18,432 nt of DNA from assembly GCA_947176785.1 (NCBI GenBank), contig CAMWSA010000030.1:1-18432 (forward strand), given 5' to 3'. Both the position numbers and the translations under genes were made by a program. This document shows, piece by piece, positions 1 to 5,699 of the stretch. The stretch comes from an uncultured Lachnospiraceae bacterium. GTDB lineage: Bacteria; Bacillota; Clostridia; Lachnospirales; Lachnospiraceae. The notes beneath the pieces were generated by a model, which had not been told where the DNA came from, did not search any database, and was given only the letters and a program-made list of their open reading frames with translations. Numbering within the stretch: the first letter of the stretch is position 1; the number at the start of each line of letters is the position of its first letter.

Positions 1-87
1 TTGATATTTATTACCAATAACATAGTAGATTTTCTTGTAATTAACAAGAACTTTCATGAGGTAAAAGCATTTATAAAGAAAAAATAA
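1..87 (+). CDS. C-terminal end of an unknown protein, cut by the window edge
   Basis: The first reading frame is open from base 1 to a TAA at 85-87 and encodes 28 residues ending in a lysine-rich tail (AFIKKK). It stops 15 bases before the next small gene, which has its own ribosome binding site, so it would fit as the last codons of an upstream co-transcribed gene. Nothing in the fragment is recognisable. A 28-codon open frame at a window edge can occur by chance, and a short inverted repeat (32-50) lies inside it, so this could also be non-coding. Confidence 0.3.
   Translation: MIFITNNIVDFLVINKNFHEVKAFIKKK
32..50. repeat. Short perfect inverted repeat (7-bp arms)
   Basis: TTCTTGT (32-38) and ACAAGAA (44-50) are perfect complements around the 5-base spacer AATTA. 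It lies about 50 bases before the small membrane protein gene, so it could be a weak hairpin or an operator-like palindrome. No run of T follows, so it is not a convincing terminator. Confidence 0.35.
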
Positions 88-102
88 GCAAGGAGAAAAA
101 TG

Positions 103-267
103 ATGGAAAGAAGAAATCATAAAGAAAATAAGTCCGCAAAAAACAAAACAGTGGTTAAGACAATCATTGGTTTGGTGGGAAGCATAGCAGTTGGCGCGGT
201 TGCATCTTGGGTGATGCCTAAAGTACAAAAGAAGATGGCAGATAAGATATATAAGAACATGATGTAA
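103..267 (+). CDS. Small single-pass membrane protein, 54 aa, unknown function
   Basis: Short gene with AGGAG at 91-95. Two ATGs lie in tandem (100 and 103). I chose 103 because it sits 7 bases after the ribosome binding site, while 100 leaves only 4. The product starts with a strongly basic stretch (ERRNHKENKSAKNK), then has one hydrophobic segment of about 20 residues (residues 20-39, TIIGLVGSIAVGAVASWVM), then a basic amphipathic tail (KVQKKMADKIYKNMM). This suggests an inner-membrane or peripheral small protein. It ends 34 bases before the GTPase gene on the same strand, which has its own strong ribosome binding site, so the two are probably co-transcribed. I do not recognise the family. 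Its size and layout resemble the start of the frameshifted gene at 1513, which makes a shared role with the GTPase plausible but unproven. Confidence 0.6.
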   Translation: MERRNHKENKSAKNKTVVKTIIGLVGSIAVGAVASWVMPKVQKKMADKIYKNMM

Positions 268-301
268 TTGCAAAATGGGTTTAAAAGGAGGATAAACGAA
301 T

Positions 302-1432
302 ATGGATATGAACTTTAATGATTTGGTAGACGACTGTATGAAGACTATCGAAAAAAAGATGAAAAATATGAAAAAAATGAATATTGTAATAGTAGGAAAA
401 TCAGGTGTAGGGAAGAGTACACTGATAAATAACATTTTTAGAGAAAGATTGGTGGCAACAGGGACGGGGGCGCGTGTAACGGATCATATGGTCAAAATAA
501 CTAAGCCTGGTTTTCCTCTTTGTCTTTATGACACCAGAGGCTTCGAACTGGGGCAGGATTCACAAAAAGAAATAAAAGATGAATTGCTGAAAACGATTAA
601 AGAAGGTTCAGATTCTGGAGACATTAATAGAGCGATTCATTGTGTCTTGTATTGTGTTTCTGCACCATCTCATCGTTTTGAACCCATGGAAATAGAGTGG
701 ATAAAGACCTTTATAGAAGGAAATCGGATTTACCATATTCCGGTCATAATTATTCTTACGCAAGCATTTGATCCGGAACCGGATAAGGAATTGAAAAAAT
801 ACATAGAGTCTATGAATTTAGGTGTGATTCAGGTTGTGCCTGTATTAGCAGAAGACAAGACAATTAATGGTGCATGTATTCAAAAAGCATATGGGTTGGA
901 TACCTTAATCGAAATTATGCAAGGAGCATTGCCCGATGAATTGAAAGATACACTAATGAGTGTTCAGCAGGTTAATTTGACATTAAAGCAGAAAAGAGCG
1001 CAAGCTGCAGTTGCTGCAGGAGTTTTAGCAGCAGCGGCGGCGGGTGCATCACCTATTCCTTTTTCTGATGCAGCGCTTTTGGTGCCTACAGAAGTGACAA
1101 TGCTGGCGTCTATTACAGCAATTTTTGGATTTGATATTTCAAAGTCGGTTATAACTACGATCATATCATCAATTATTGGGACAAGCGGTGCAACATTTGC
1201 AGGAAAAATATTGGTTTCAAATTTATTGAAATCAATTCCTGGTGCTGGAGGTATTGCGGGAAGTGCAATATCCGGGGCTACCGCATCATTGTTGACAACG
1301 GCATTAGGGGAAGCGTATATCGGAGTAATGACAGCAATGTTCAAAGGAGAAATAACAGCTAAAGATTTAGAGACGGAGCAAGGAAAGCAGAAAATGAGTG
1401 AACTGTTTAAAAGGGAATTAAAGAAAAAGTGA
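302..1432 (+). CDS. GTPase with hydrophobic DUF697-like C-terminal region
   Basis: A 376-residue TRAFAC-type GTPase. The G1/P-loop is GKSGVGKST at residues 32-40, followed by LIN as in Era/EngA-like GTPases. The G3 motif DTRG is at 77-80. A candidate G2 threonine lies near residue 60. The G4 position reads TQAF at 153-156 instead of NKxD, similar to the TQxD seen in YeeP/YkfA-type GTPases. From about residue 225 the protein becomes very rich in Ala, Gly, Ile and Leu, with a PIPFSDAALL stretch that fits DUF697-type domains and could insert into or lie on the membrane. It ends in a basic tail (KRELKKK). AGGAGG at 286-291 is 10 bases before the ATG. It is flanked by genes for two small membrane proteins, so a membrane-associated GTPase module is likely. 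The substrate process is unknown. The region is A+T-rich compared with genes after 3073, suggesting acquisition by transfer. Confidence 0.85.
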   Translation: MDMNFNDLVDDCMKTIEKKMKNMKKMNIVIVGKSGVGKSTLINNIFRERLVATGTGARVTDHMVKITKPGFPLCLYDTRGFELGQDSQKEIKDELLKTIKEGSDSGDINRAIHCVLYCVSAPSHRFEPMEIEWIKTFIEGNRIYHIPVIIILTQAFDPEPDKELKKYIESMNLGVIQVVPVLAEDKTINGACIQKAYGLDTLIEIMQGALPDELKDTLMSVQQVNLTLKQKRAQAAVAAGVLAAAAAGASPIPFSDAALLVPTEVTMLASITAIFGFDISKSVITTIISSIIGTSGATFAGKILVSNLLKSIPGAGGIAGSAISGATASLLTTALGEAYIGVMTAMFKGEITAKDLETEQGKQKMSELFKRELKKK

Positions 1433-1512
1433 TAAGCACAAAGTAGGGGAGTAAGAATTTCTTTTTAAGAAGATTTGCGGCTATTGCACTAAAGCATCTG
1501 AAATGAGGAACA

Positions 1513-1802
1513 ATGGATAAGGACGGGGGCAGGAAAGCTATTCATTTTATAAAAAGACTGGTCGGGATATTGGTAGGATTACTTTCGTTGATTTTTTTGC
1601 TGAGAGCTTATATTAAAATGGCTAAAAAATTTATAGCCGATATAGTGATATTGCTAAAGAAGCAAAATGGATAAGAAATTATCTTTGCACAATGAGTCAG
1701 ACAATGCGGGATAATATTGAAGAAACGGAAATATCTAAAGAATACGAGGGGGAATTGCTATGGAAAAGATTGTTATACAAGAAACTGGCCTTTATAAGAT
1801 GA
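1513..1802 (+). pseudogene. Small membrane protein gene broken by a one-base frameshift in an A6 run
   Basis: As read, ATG 1513 gives a 53-residue protein ending at TAA 1672-1674. It has a basic start, one hydrophobic segment (residues 17-30, VGILVGLLSLIFLL) and KMAKK. In the -1 frame an open stretch without a start continues from the A6 run at 1624-1629 to TGA 1800-1802. It reads as a natural charged helical tail (for example SDIAKEAKWIRNYL and then EYEGELLWKRLLYKK). Adding one A to the run joins both parts into a 96-residue protein. I therefore read this as one gene with a homopolymer frameshift: decay, phase variation, programmed slippage or a sequencing error. The ribosome binding site is weak and close (AGGA at 1506-1509). 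It lies 80 bases after the GTPase gene on the same strand. If the frameshift is not real, the 53-residue form may still be made. Confidence 0.5.
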
Positions 1803-2040
1803 CATAGATAAAACAATCGGACTGGAATTTTTCATAATTAAAATCACATAATAGAACGGTTTTGAAAAGATAGAAAAAATGCGATAGCATTAGCTATCTG
1901 CGATTAAGGTAGTTTGTTGGGGCTCCGGTTTATATTTTGCCGTCTTATATGAATTTTTTATAGTCAATGATGATTTATACCATTAGATTAATGTTGTTAT
2001 CTAGTAATATATAGCAAATGGCCGATTGTATCAAATTGCG

Positions 2041-2072
2041 GGGATTGCTGATTAGGTAGTAATCCCTTCTTT
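2041..2072 (+). terminator. Probable intrinsic terminator after the GTPase cluster
   Basis: GGGATTGCT (2041-2049) pairs with AGTAATCCC (2058-2066), nine base pairs with one G-U pair, around an 8-base loop. TTCTTT follows at 2067-2072. The T-run is interrupted, so strength is uncertain. It would end transcripts reading rightward from the GTPase cluster. Confidence 0.5.
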
Positions 2073-2095
2073 GCGTGTTATGCATCTGGAATTAG

Positions 2096-2227
2096 TTAAG
2101 GCAAAATAGTTGCCGCGATTCCGCCAACAAGCATTCTTCCTGCTTTAGCATAAAAAAGCTTTGCATCCCAATTTCTATAGACGAAGCTGTAGGCTATTTT
2201 GTATCCATGTCGTTTAGTGCTAAACTG
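2096..2227 (-). pseudogene. Minus-strand protein relic, 43 codons, no start
   Basis: Reading the minus strand, a frame is open from 2227 to a TAA at 2096-2098. It has protein-like composition: RHGYKIAYSFVYRNWDAKLF followed by YAKAGRMLVGGIAATILP. The upstream codon is a stop and there is no ATG, so this is at most the C-terminal end of a broken gene. I do not recognise the family. It lies close to another minus-strand relic at 2373-2585. Confidence 0.25.
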
Positions 2228-2372
2228 TCAGAATTAACAAGTTATTTCTAAACAATTCCTAACAATTTATCATTGTAAAACTTCGTTCATATATGATGCA
2301 AGTGTGGGCAGGTTTACAAATAAGAGAGAACTGGTTTATATTTTGACCGTCCTCTATACAAAGAAAGATATA

Positions 2373-2585
2373 TTACCAAGATTCTAATGAATCTACCGCA
2401 TCTACCATGTCTGCATACCGTCCTCAAGATACAACGTTGCATATTCAAGGGGATTGTCTACTGCCAAAGCATTTAAGGCACATTCAGAGCATGGTGTTAT
2501 TTTCAATCTTTTTTCCGCTTTTCCGCATTCTATCCGTAAAACATATCCGTCAAAAGTGGTTACATCAACACTTTACAACTCTTAT
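2373..2585 (-). pseudogene. Frameshifted small gene on the minus strand, DUF6061-like in layout
   Basis: On the minus strand the main frame is open for 56 codons (2572 down to 2405). It reads as a real protein: DVTTFDGYVLRIECGKAEKR, then a CSECALNALAVDNPLEYATL stretch, then YLEDGMQTW. It meets a TAG at 2402-2404, but a one-base shift continues as VDAVDSLESW to a TAA at 2373-2375. At the other end a shift near 2567 would add IRVVKC. Two frameshifts and no convincing start codon mark it as a dead gene. The pattern with NPLEYA followed by a short C-terminal helix resembles small DUF6061-type proteins of clostridial mobile elements; that match is from memory and unverified. The overlapping plus-strand frame (2407-2670) is less protein-like and I reject it. 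Confidence 0.5.
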
Positions 2586-2913
2586 TCAGAAGAATGAGGA
2601 TGTGCTTTCTTGGAAAACTAAAGAAAAATGGCTTGAGCAATACTTGATTTTCGTGTGCTTTATAAAATAGCTCTTCTCTTTTTCCGCCGAACCCTTCAAA
2701 TAGCAACAGACCCCTTTACATCTGTCAGTCCACCCTCATTCGCGTGTGTAAACAGGCTGTATTCCCCAGGTAAGTTCCGTATCTGCGTCGCCATACGATT
2801 GATACATACACGGTCGTTGTTTCCGAGGCTGATTATCAGGCGGTACAGCCCTGGAGCCTTTTTAATATGCTTTATGATGGGAATTGATCTCTGCGATCTC
2901 TCTGATTTTTTCA

Positions 2914-2942
2914 TTGCATGAATGCAGATCAGAGGTTAAAAT
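2914..2942 (+). promoter_or_regulatory. Possible promoter of the amidase gene
   Basis: TTGCAT (2914-2919), 17-base spacer, TAAAAT (2937-2942). The -10 box is good and the -35 box is weak. It lies 130 bases before the amidase start, on the plus strand and facing it. Confidence 0.35.
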
Positions 2943-2993
2943 GGAATAGGAAAAAGCGGTGGGACAGGAGAGGGATATTCCCGGACCTGGGTC

Positions 2994-3043
2994 ATGCATC
3001 GGATGAGACGCCTGATTGATACAGAGATTATGCATCGGTTGAG
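2994..3043. repeat. Direct repeat ATGCATCGGWTGAG upstream of the amidase
   Basis: ATGCATCGGATGAG (2994-3007) and ATGCATCGGTTGAG (3030-3043) match at 13 of 14 bases and start 36 bases apart, between the possible promoter and the amidase start. They could bind a regulator or be a chance duplication. Confidence 0.4.
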
Positions 3044-3072
3044 GCCATGCGGAATTTGGAGGGTGAAATGTA

Positions 3073-4350
3073 ATGGATAAAGGAAGACGGATAAAATGGG
3101 TAATGGCGGCAGGCATCTGCCTGGCGCTGCTGATGGGATGTGGCGCAGCCCACGAGCAAGAGGATGCTGCCGTGGAGGAGGAACTGTCACAGGAGAATGT
3201 GTCCGCCGGACTTTCTGCCCCCGGCTCAGCGGAACCGTCCGCACCGGAGGAGGGGGCTTCCTCAGTGGAATTGCAGGCGGAGAAGCCTGCTGGGGAGGGG
3301 CATGAGACTGATTCTACAGGGTATCTGGTACAGGGCGGGGCATCCCTGCCGTCTGAGGAATTGTCCGAGCAAGAGCCGTTAGCATCGGGACAGTCCGAGC
3401 AAGAGCCGTCAGCATCGGGGCAGTCCCCGCAAGAGCCGTCAGCATCGGAGCAACCTGCACAAGAGCCGTCAGCATCGGGACAGTCTGTGCCGGAGCCGCC
3501 TGCACCAGGGCAGTCCCCATTGGAACTGCCCGCATCGGGACAGTCTGCGCCGGAGTCATCCACATCAGGACAGTTCACGCCGGAGCCATCTGCGCCGGGG
3601 GCATCTGCTCCAGGGCAGCCTGCACAGGAGTCGCCCGCACCAGGACAGTTCGCACCGGAATTTCCCGCCCTGCCGCCCTTGCAGACAGCTACACCTCAGA
3701 CCGGCGGGCATATCATAGCCATTGACGCCGGCCATCAGGCCAAGGGCAACAAGGAGAAGGAACCCCTGGGACCGGGCAGTGAGGAATTGAAAGCCAAGGT
3801 GTCCTCCGGTACCCGGGGAGTGTCCACAGGCGTTTACGAGTATGAACTGAATCTGACCATTGCCCAGGCGCTGCAGGCGGAACTGGAGGCCCGGGGATAC
3901 ACCATTGTGATGATCAGGGACAGCCATGATGTAGATATCAGCAACAAGGAGAGGGCGGAGACAGCCAATACTTCGGGAGCGGAGATATTTCTCCGCATCC
4001 ACGCCAACGGCTCGGAAAAAAGCAGTGTCCACGGTACACTGACCATCTGTAACACAGCCTCCAGCCCCTACAATCCGGGGATTCATGACGAGAGCCTGCG
4101 TCTGTCCCAGGTAGTGTTGTCCCATATGGTGGCTCTGATGGGTTCTAAGGACAGAGGTGTGTGGGAGACGGACACCATGAGCGGAATCAACTGGTGTACC
4201 ATACCGGTGACGATCATTGAGATGGGCTACATGAGCAATGAGGAGGAGGACAAGCTGATGCAGACCTCCGATTATCAGGGCCGGATCGTGCAGGGCATCG
4301 CAGACGGGGTGGACGCATATTTTGCCGGGGCGGAAACTTCCGAACTATAG
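3073..4350 (+). CDS. Lipoprotein N-acetylmuramoyl-L-alanine amidase (Amidase_3)
   Basis: Cleaves the bond between muramic acid and the stem peptide in peptidoglycan, outside the cell. A basic N-terminus and hydrophobic segment lead to a lipobox LLMGC with the lipidated Cys at residue 23. Residues 24-200 are a low-complexity linker rich in Pro, Ser, Gln, Glu and Ala, with about ten units of a 10-residue repeat (type EPSASGQSxQ) from residue 99. The catalytic domain spans about 215-420 and keeps the zinc residues: H221 in DAGH, E256 before YELNL, and H310 in RIHANGS. The catalytic glutamate is E383 in IEMGYMSN. GGAGGGTG at 3058-3065 sits 7 bases before the ATG. It is similar in domain to CwlD/CwlV/AmiC, but the lipid anchor plus long linker suggests it is tethered to the membrane and reaches into the wall. 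It appears to be a single-gene unit, with its own upstream signals and a 384-base gap after it. Confidence 0.92.
   Translation: MDKGRRIKWVMAAGICLALLMGCGAAHEQEDAAVEEELSQENVSAGLSAPGSAEPSAPEEGASSVELQAEKPAGEGHETDSTGYLVQGGASLPSEELSEQEPLASGQSEQEPSASGQSPQEPSASEQPAQEPSASGQSVPEPPAPGQSPLELPASGQSAPESSTSGQFTPEPSAPGASAPGQPAQESPAPGQFAPEFPALPPLQTATPQTGGHIIAIDAGHQAKGNKEKEPLGPGSEELKAKVSSGTRGVSTGVYEYELNLTIAQALQAELEARGYTIVMIRDSHDVDISNKERAETANTSGAEIFLRIHANGSEKSSVHGTLTICNTASSPYNPGIHDESLRLSQVVLSHMVALMGSKDRGVWETDTMSGINWCTIPVTIIEMGYMSNEEEDKLMQTSDYQGRIVQGIADGVDAYFAGAETSEL
3367..3666 (+). repeat. Tandem 30-bp repeat encoding the amidase linker
   Basis: About ten in-frame units of 30 bases. The first four are close to identical (EQEPLASGQS, EQEPSASGQS, PQEPSASEQP, AQEPSASGQS); later ones diverge and one is longer. 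The unit length is a multiple of three, so copy-number change would alter linker length without breaking the frame. Confidence 0.85.
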
Positions 4351-4489
4351 GCAATGACATTAGAAATTTGTTATGGCATTGGCTATATAGTTTCACAACC
4401 GATTCGATTTTTTCCCGCACGGCACATGTTGTCCATAGTCAACGATCTATGTCGTTTACTATCATTTTGCAGCATGTGTCATGCAGGAA

Positions 4490-4547
4490 TTGGAAAAGTG
4501 TAGCGACCGTTCGTATAATTGACAAGCCCAGGCAGATATGCGATAAT
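4490..4547 (+). promoter_or_regulatory. Two overlapping sigma-A-type promoters for the thioesterase gene
   Basis: The best is TTGACA (4519-4524), 17-base spacer, GATAAT (4542-4547): a perfect -35 box and a 5/6 -10 box. A second, TTGGAA (4490-4495), 18-base spacer, TATAAT (4514-4519), ends exactly where the first begins. Transcripts would start near 4525 or 4554 and have a leader of about 180-210 bases before the thioesterase start. Confidence 0.65.
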
Positions 4548-4655
4548 CAGGATTACATTTATATAAAGGACTTTTAATAGTCTCTCGGAATCTTTTGGCG
4601 GAAAATGGCGGCTTTTGATTCGTATGATCCGTAAAAAGTGGGGAATCCATAAGAC

Positions 4656-4709
4656 CGGAATCTCTAAGCCCTATGAAATAGGGCTTAGAGATTCCGAGAG
4701 GCTATTTTT
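4656..4709 (+). terminator. 19-bp perfect hairpin, terminator or attenuator in the thioesterase leader
   Basis: Bases 4656-4674 and 4678-4696 pair perfectly over 19 bp around a GAA loop; the centre is CTAAGCCCTAT/ATAGGGCTTAG. Five Ts follow at 4705-4709, 8 bases after the stem, which is far for a standard terminator. The element lies between the strong promoter at 4519-4547 and the gene start at 4735, so it would act on the thioesterase transcript itself. An upstream copy of the 5' arm edge, CTCTCGGAATC (4582-4592), can pair with GATTCCGAGAG (4690-4700). The rest of the 4351-4734 gap holds no gene I can support. Confidence 0.55.
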
Positions 4710-4734
4710 AGGGAAAGGGAAGCATCGAGAAGCC

Positions 4735-5445
4735 ATGTATACTTTTAAAAGCCAGATCCGATACAGTGAGTGCGACAGCCAGGCCAGGCTGACCCTTGCC
4801 GCTCTGTTGAATTATTTCCAGGACAGTTCCACCTTCCAGTCGGAGTTCCTGGGGGTGGGGGGGAGATATCTGAAGGAAAACAATCTGGTGTGGGTGCTTT
4901 CGTCATGGCAGATTGTGGTAAATCGTTATCCTGAACTGTGCGAGGAGGTGGAGACAGGCACCTTTCCTTACGGGTTCAAGGGCTGTTTTGGATACCGCAA
5001 TTTTTTCATGAGGACTTCCGGCGGGGAAATGCTGGCCCGGGCCAATTCCCTGTGGACTCTGCTGAATCTGGAACAGCAGACCATGGCCCATCCCACACAG
5101 CGGATGAAGGAAGCCTATGAGATTGAGGAAAAACTGCCCATGGAATACGCCCCCAGGAAGATTATAGTGCCAGATAACGGTGTGTTTGAGGAGCCTGTTG
5201 TGGTGAAAAAACATCATCTGGACACAAACCACCATGTAAATAACGGCCAGTTCGTAGACATGGCCATGAACAGTTTGCCGGAGGGCTTTTATATACGGCA
5301 GATGCGGGCGGAATACAGGATGCAGGCCCATCTGGGCGATGAACTGATTCCCTATGTGGTGAGGAGCCCCGGTCTGTGCGTCGTATCTCTGGGCAGCCCG
5401 GCAGGAAAGCCCTATGCGGTGGTGGAGTTTGCGGAGAGTATGTAG
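4735..5445 (+). CDS. Acyl-ACP thioesterase (FatA/B type)
   Basis: Releases fatty acids from acyl carrier protein. The 236-residue product has the two-hotdog layout of acyl-ACP thioesterases (PF01643). The N-terminal half begins YTFKSQIRYSECDSQARLTL and contains the LLNYFQDSSTFQSE helix and WVLSSWQI. The C-terminal half has HHLDTNHHVNNGQF (about residues 161-174), matching the catalytic Asn/Asp-His region of plant and bacterial enzymes. The frame is open further upstream (ATG at 4615), but those residues cross the 19-bp hairpin and are not family-like, so I start at ATG 4735. The ribosome binding site is weak (AAAGGGA at 4714-4720 is 14 bases away; GAGAAG is very close). It is likely a single-gene unit under the promoter at 4519. 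Confidence 0.88.
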   Translation: MYTFKSQIRYSECDSQARLTLAALLNYFQDSSTFQSEFLGVGGRYLKENNLVWVLSSWQIVVNRYPELCEEVETGTFPYGFKGCFGYRNFFMRTSGGEMLARANSLWTLLNLEQQTMAHPTQRMKEAYEIEEKLPMEYAPRKIIVPDNGVFEEPVVVKKHHLDTNHHVNNGQFVDMAMNSLPEGFYIRQMRAEYRMQAHLGDELIPYVVRSPGLCVVSLGSPAGKPYAVVEFAESM

Positions 5446-5482
5446 GGGACATGCAGGACGGAAGAACCATTGATCCTCCAAC

Positions 5483-5635
5483 AGCCTGCATAGAAAAACC
5501 AGGAAGGAATGTTAAACGGCATGTTCCGGAAAAGTGCATTGCCCAATGTCAGGACGTCTGTAAGCGGACAGATATCAAGTACCGGCTGTATGCTTGCAGG
5601 AAACATGTAAAGCCGAAATAGCCTGCACAGAAAAG
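5483..5635. repeat. Pair of direct repeats AGCCTGCAYAGAAAA in the gap before the S1 protein gene
   Basis: AGCCTGCATAGAAAA starts at 5483 and AGCCTGCACAGAAAA at 5620, 137 bases apart, inside the 254-base gap 5446-5699. Each is followed by a CAGG-containing G-rich stretch. No function is evident. The gap shows no other clear gene, promoter or terminator. Confidence 0.35.
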
Positions 5636-5699
5636 GGCAGGGGGAAAATAGAACAGCACTGAGCGGGCGAATGCAGAACCTGTATATAGAAAGGACAAT

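Larger units (their letters stand above)
1803..2913. other. A+T-rich intergenic region of decayed DNA
   Basis: About 1.1 kb with no intact gene that I can support. It holds a terminator-like hairpin (2041-2072), two minus-strand relics (2096-2227 and 2373-2585) and a 13-base direct repeat (1927-1939 and 2333-2345). A 72-codon minus-strand open frame (2696-2914) has a protein-like composition but no ribosome binding site. A 6-bp hairpin GATAGC/GCTATC near 1883-1898 has no T-run. The overall impression is the remains of a mobile or accessory element between the GTPase cluster and the core genes. Confidence 0.5.

Noticed and set aside
1760..1807. 15-codon ORF after a G-rich ribosome-binding-like sequence
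   Set aside because: It lies within the better-supported frame that completes the frameshifted small membrane protein.
2407..2670. Plus-strand 87-codon frame
   Set aside because: It overlaps the minus-strand relic, has no ribosome binding site, and its composition is less protein-like than the minus strand.
2696..2914. Minus-strand 72-codon frame (MKKSERSQRS start)
   Set aside because: Protein-like in parts, but there is no ribosome binding site, no family is recognised, and the surroundings are decayed. Kept only as part of the decayed region.
2862..3578. Minus-strand 238-codon frame with repeated DCPDADGSC-type units
   Set aside because: It is the reverse reading of the amidase linker repeats; the regularity comes from the 30-bp repeats on the plus strand.
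3367..3666. CRISPR-like regular repeats
   Set aside because: The units are contiguous, 30 bp, in frame and without spacers; they encode the amidase linker.
4615..4734. N-terminal extension of the thioesterase from ATG 4615
   Set aside because: It crosses the perfect 19-bp hairpin and has no resemblance to the family, whose conserved start is at MYTFKSQIRYSE.
5451..5621. 56-codon cysteine-containing ORF after the thioesterase gene
   Set aside because: The only upstream purine run is 1 base from the ATG, and the codons look like intergenic sequence.
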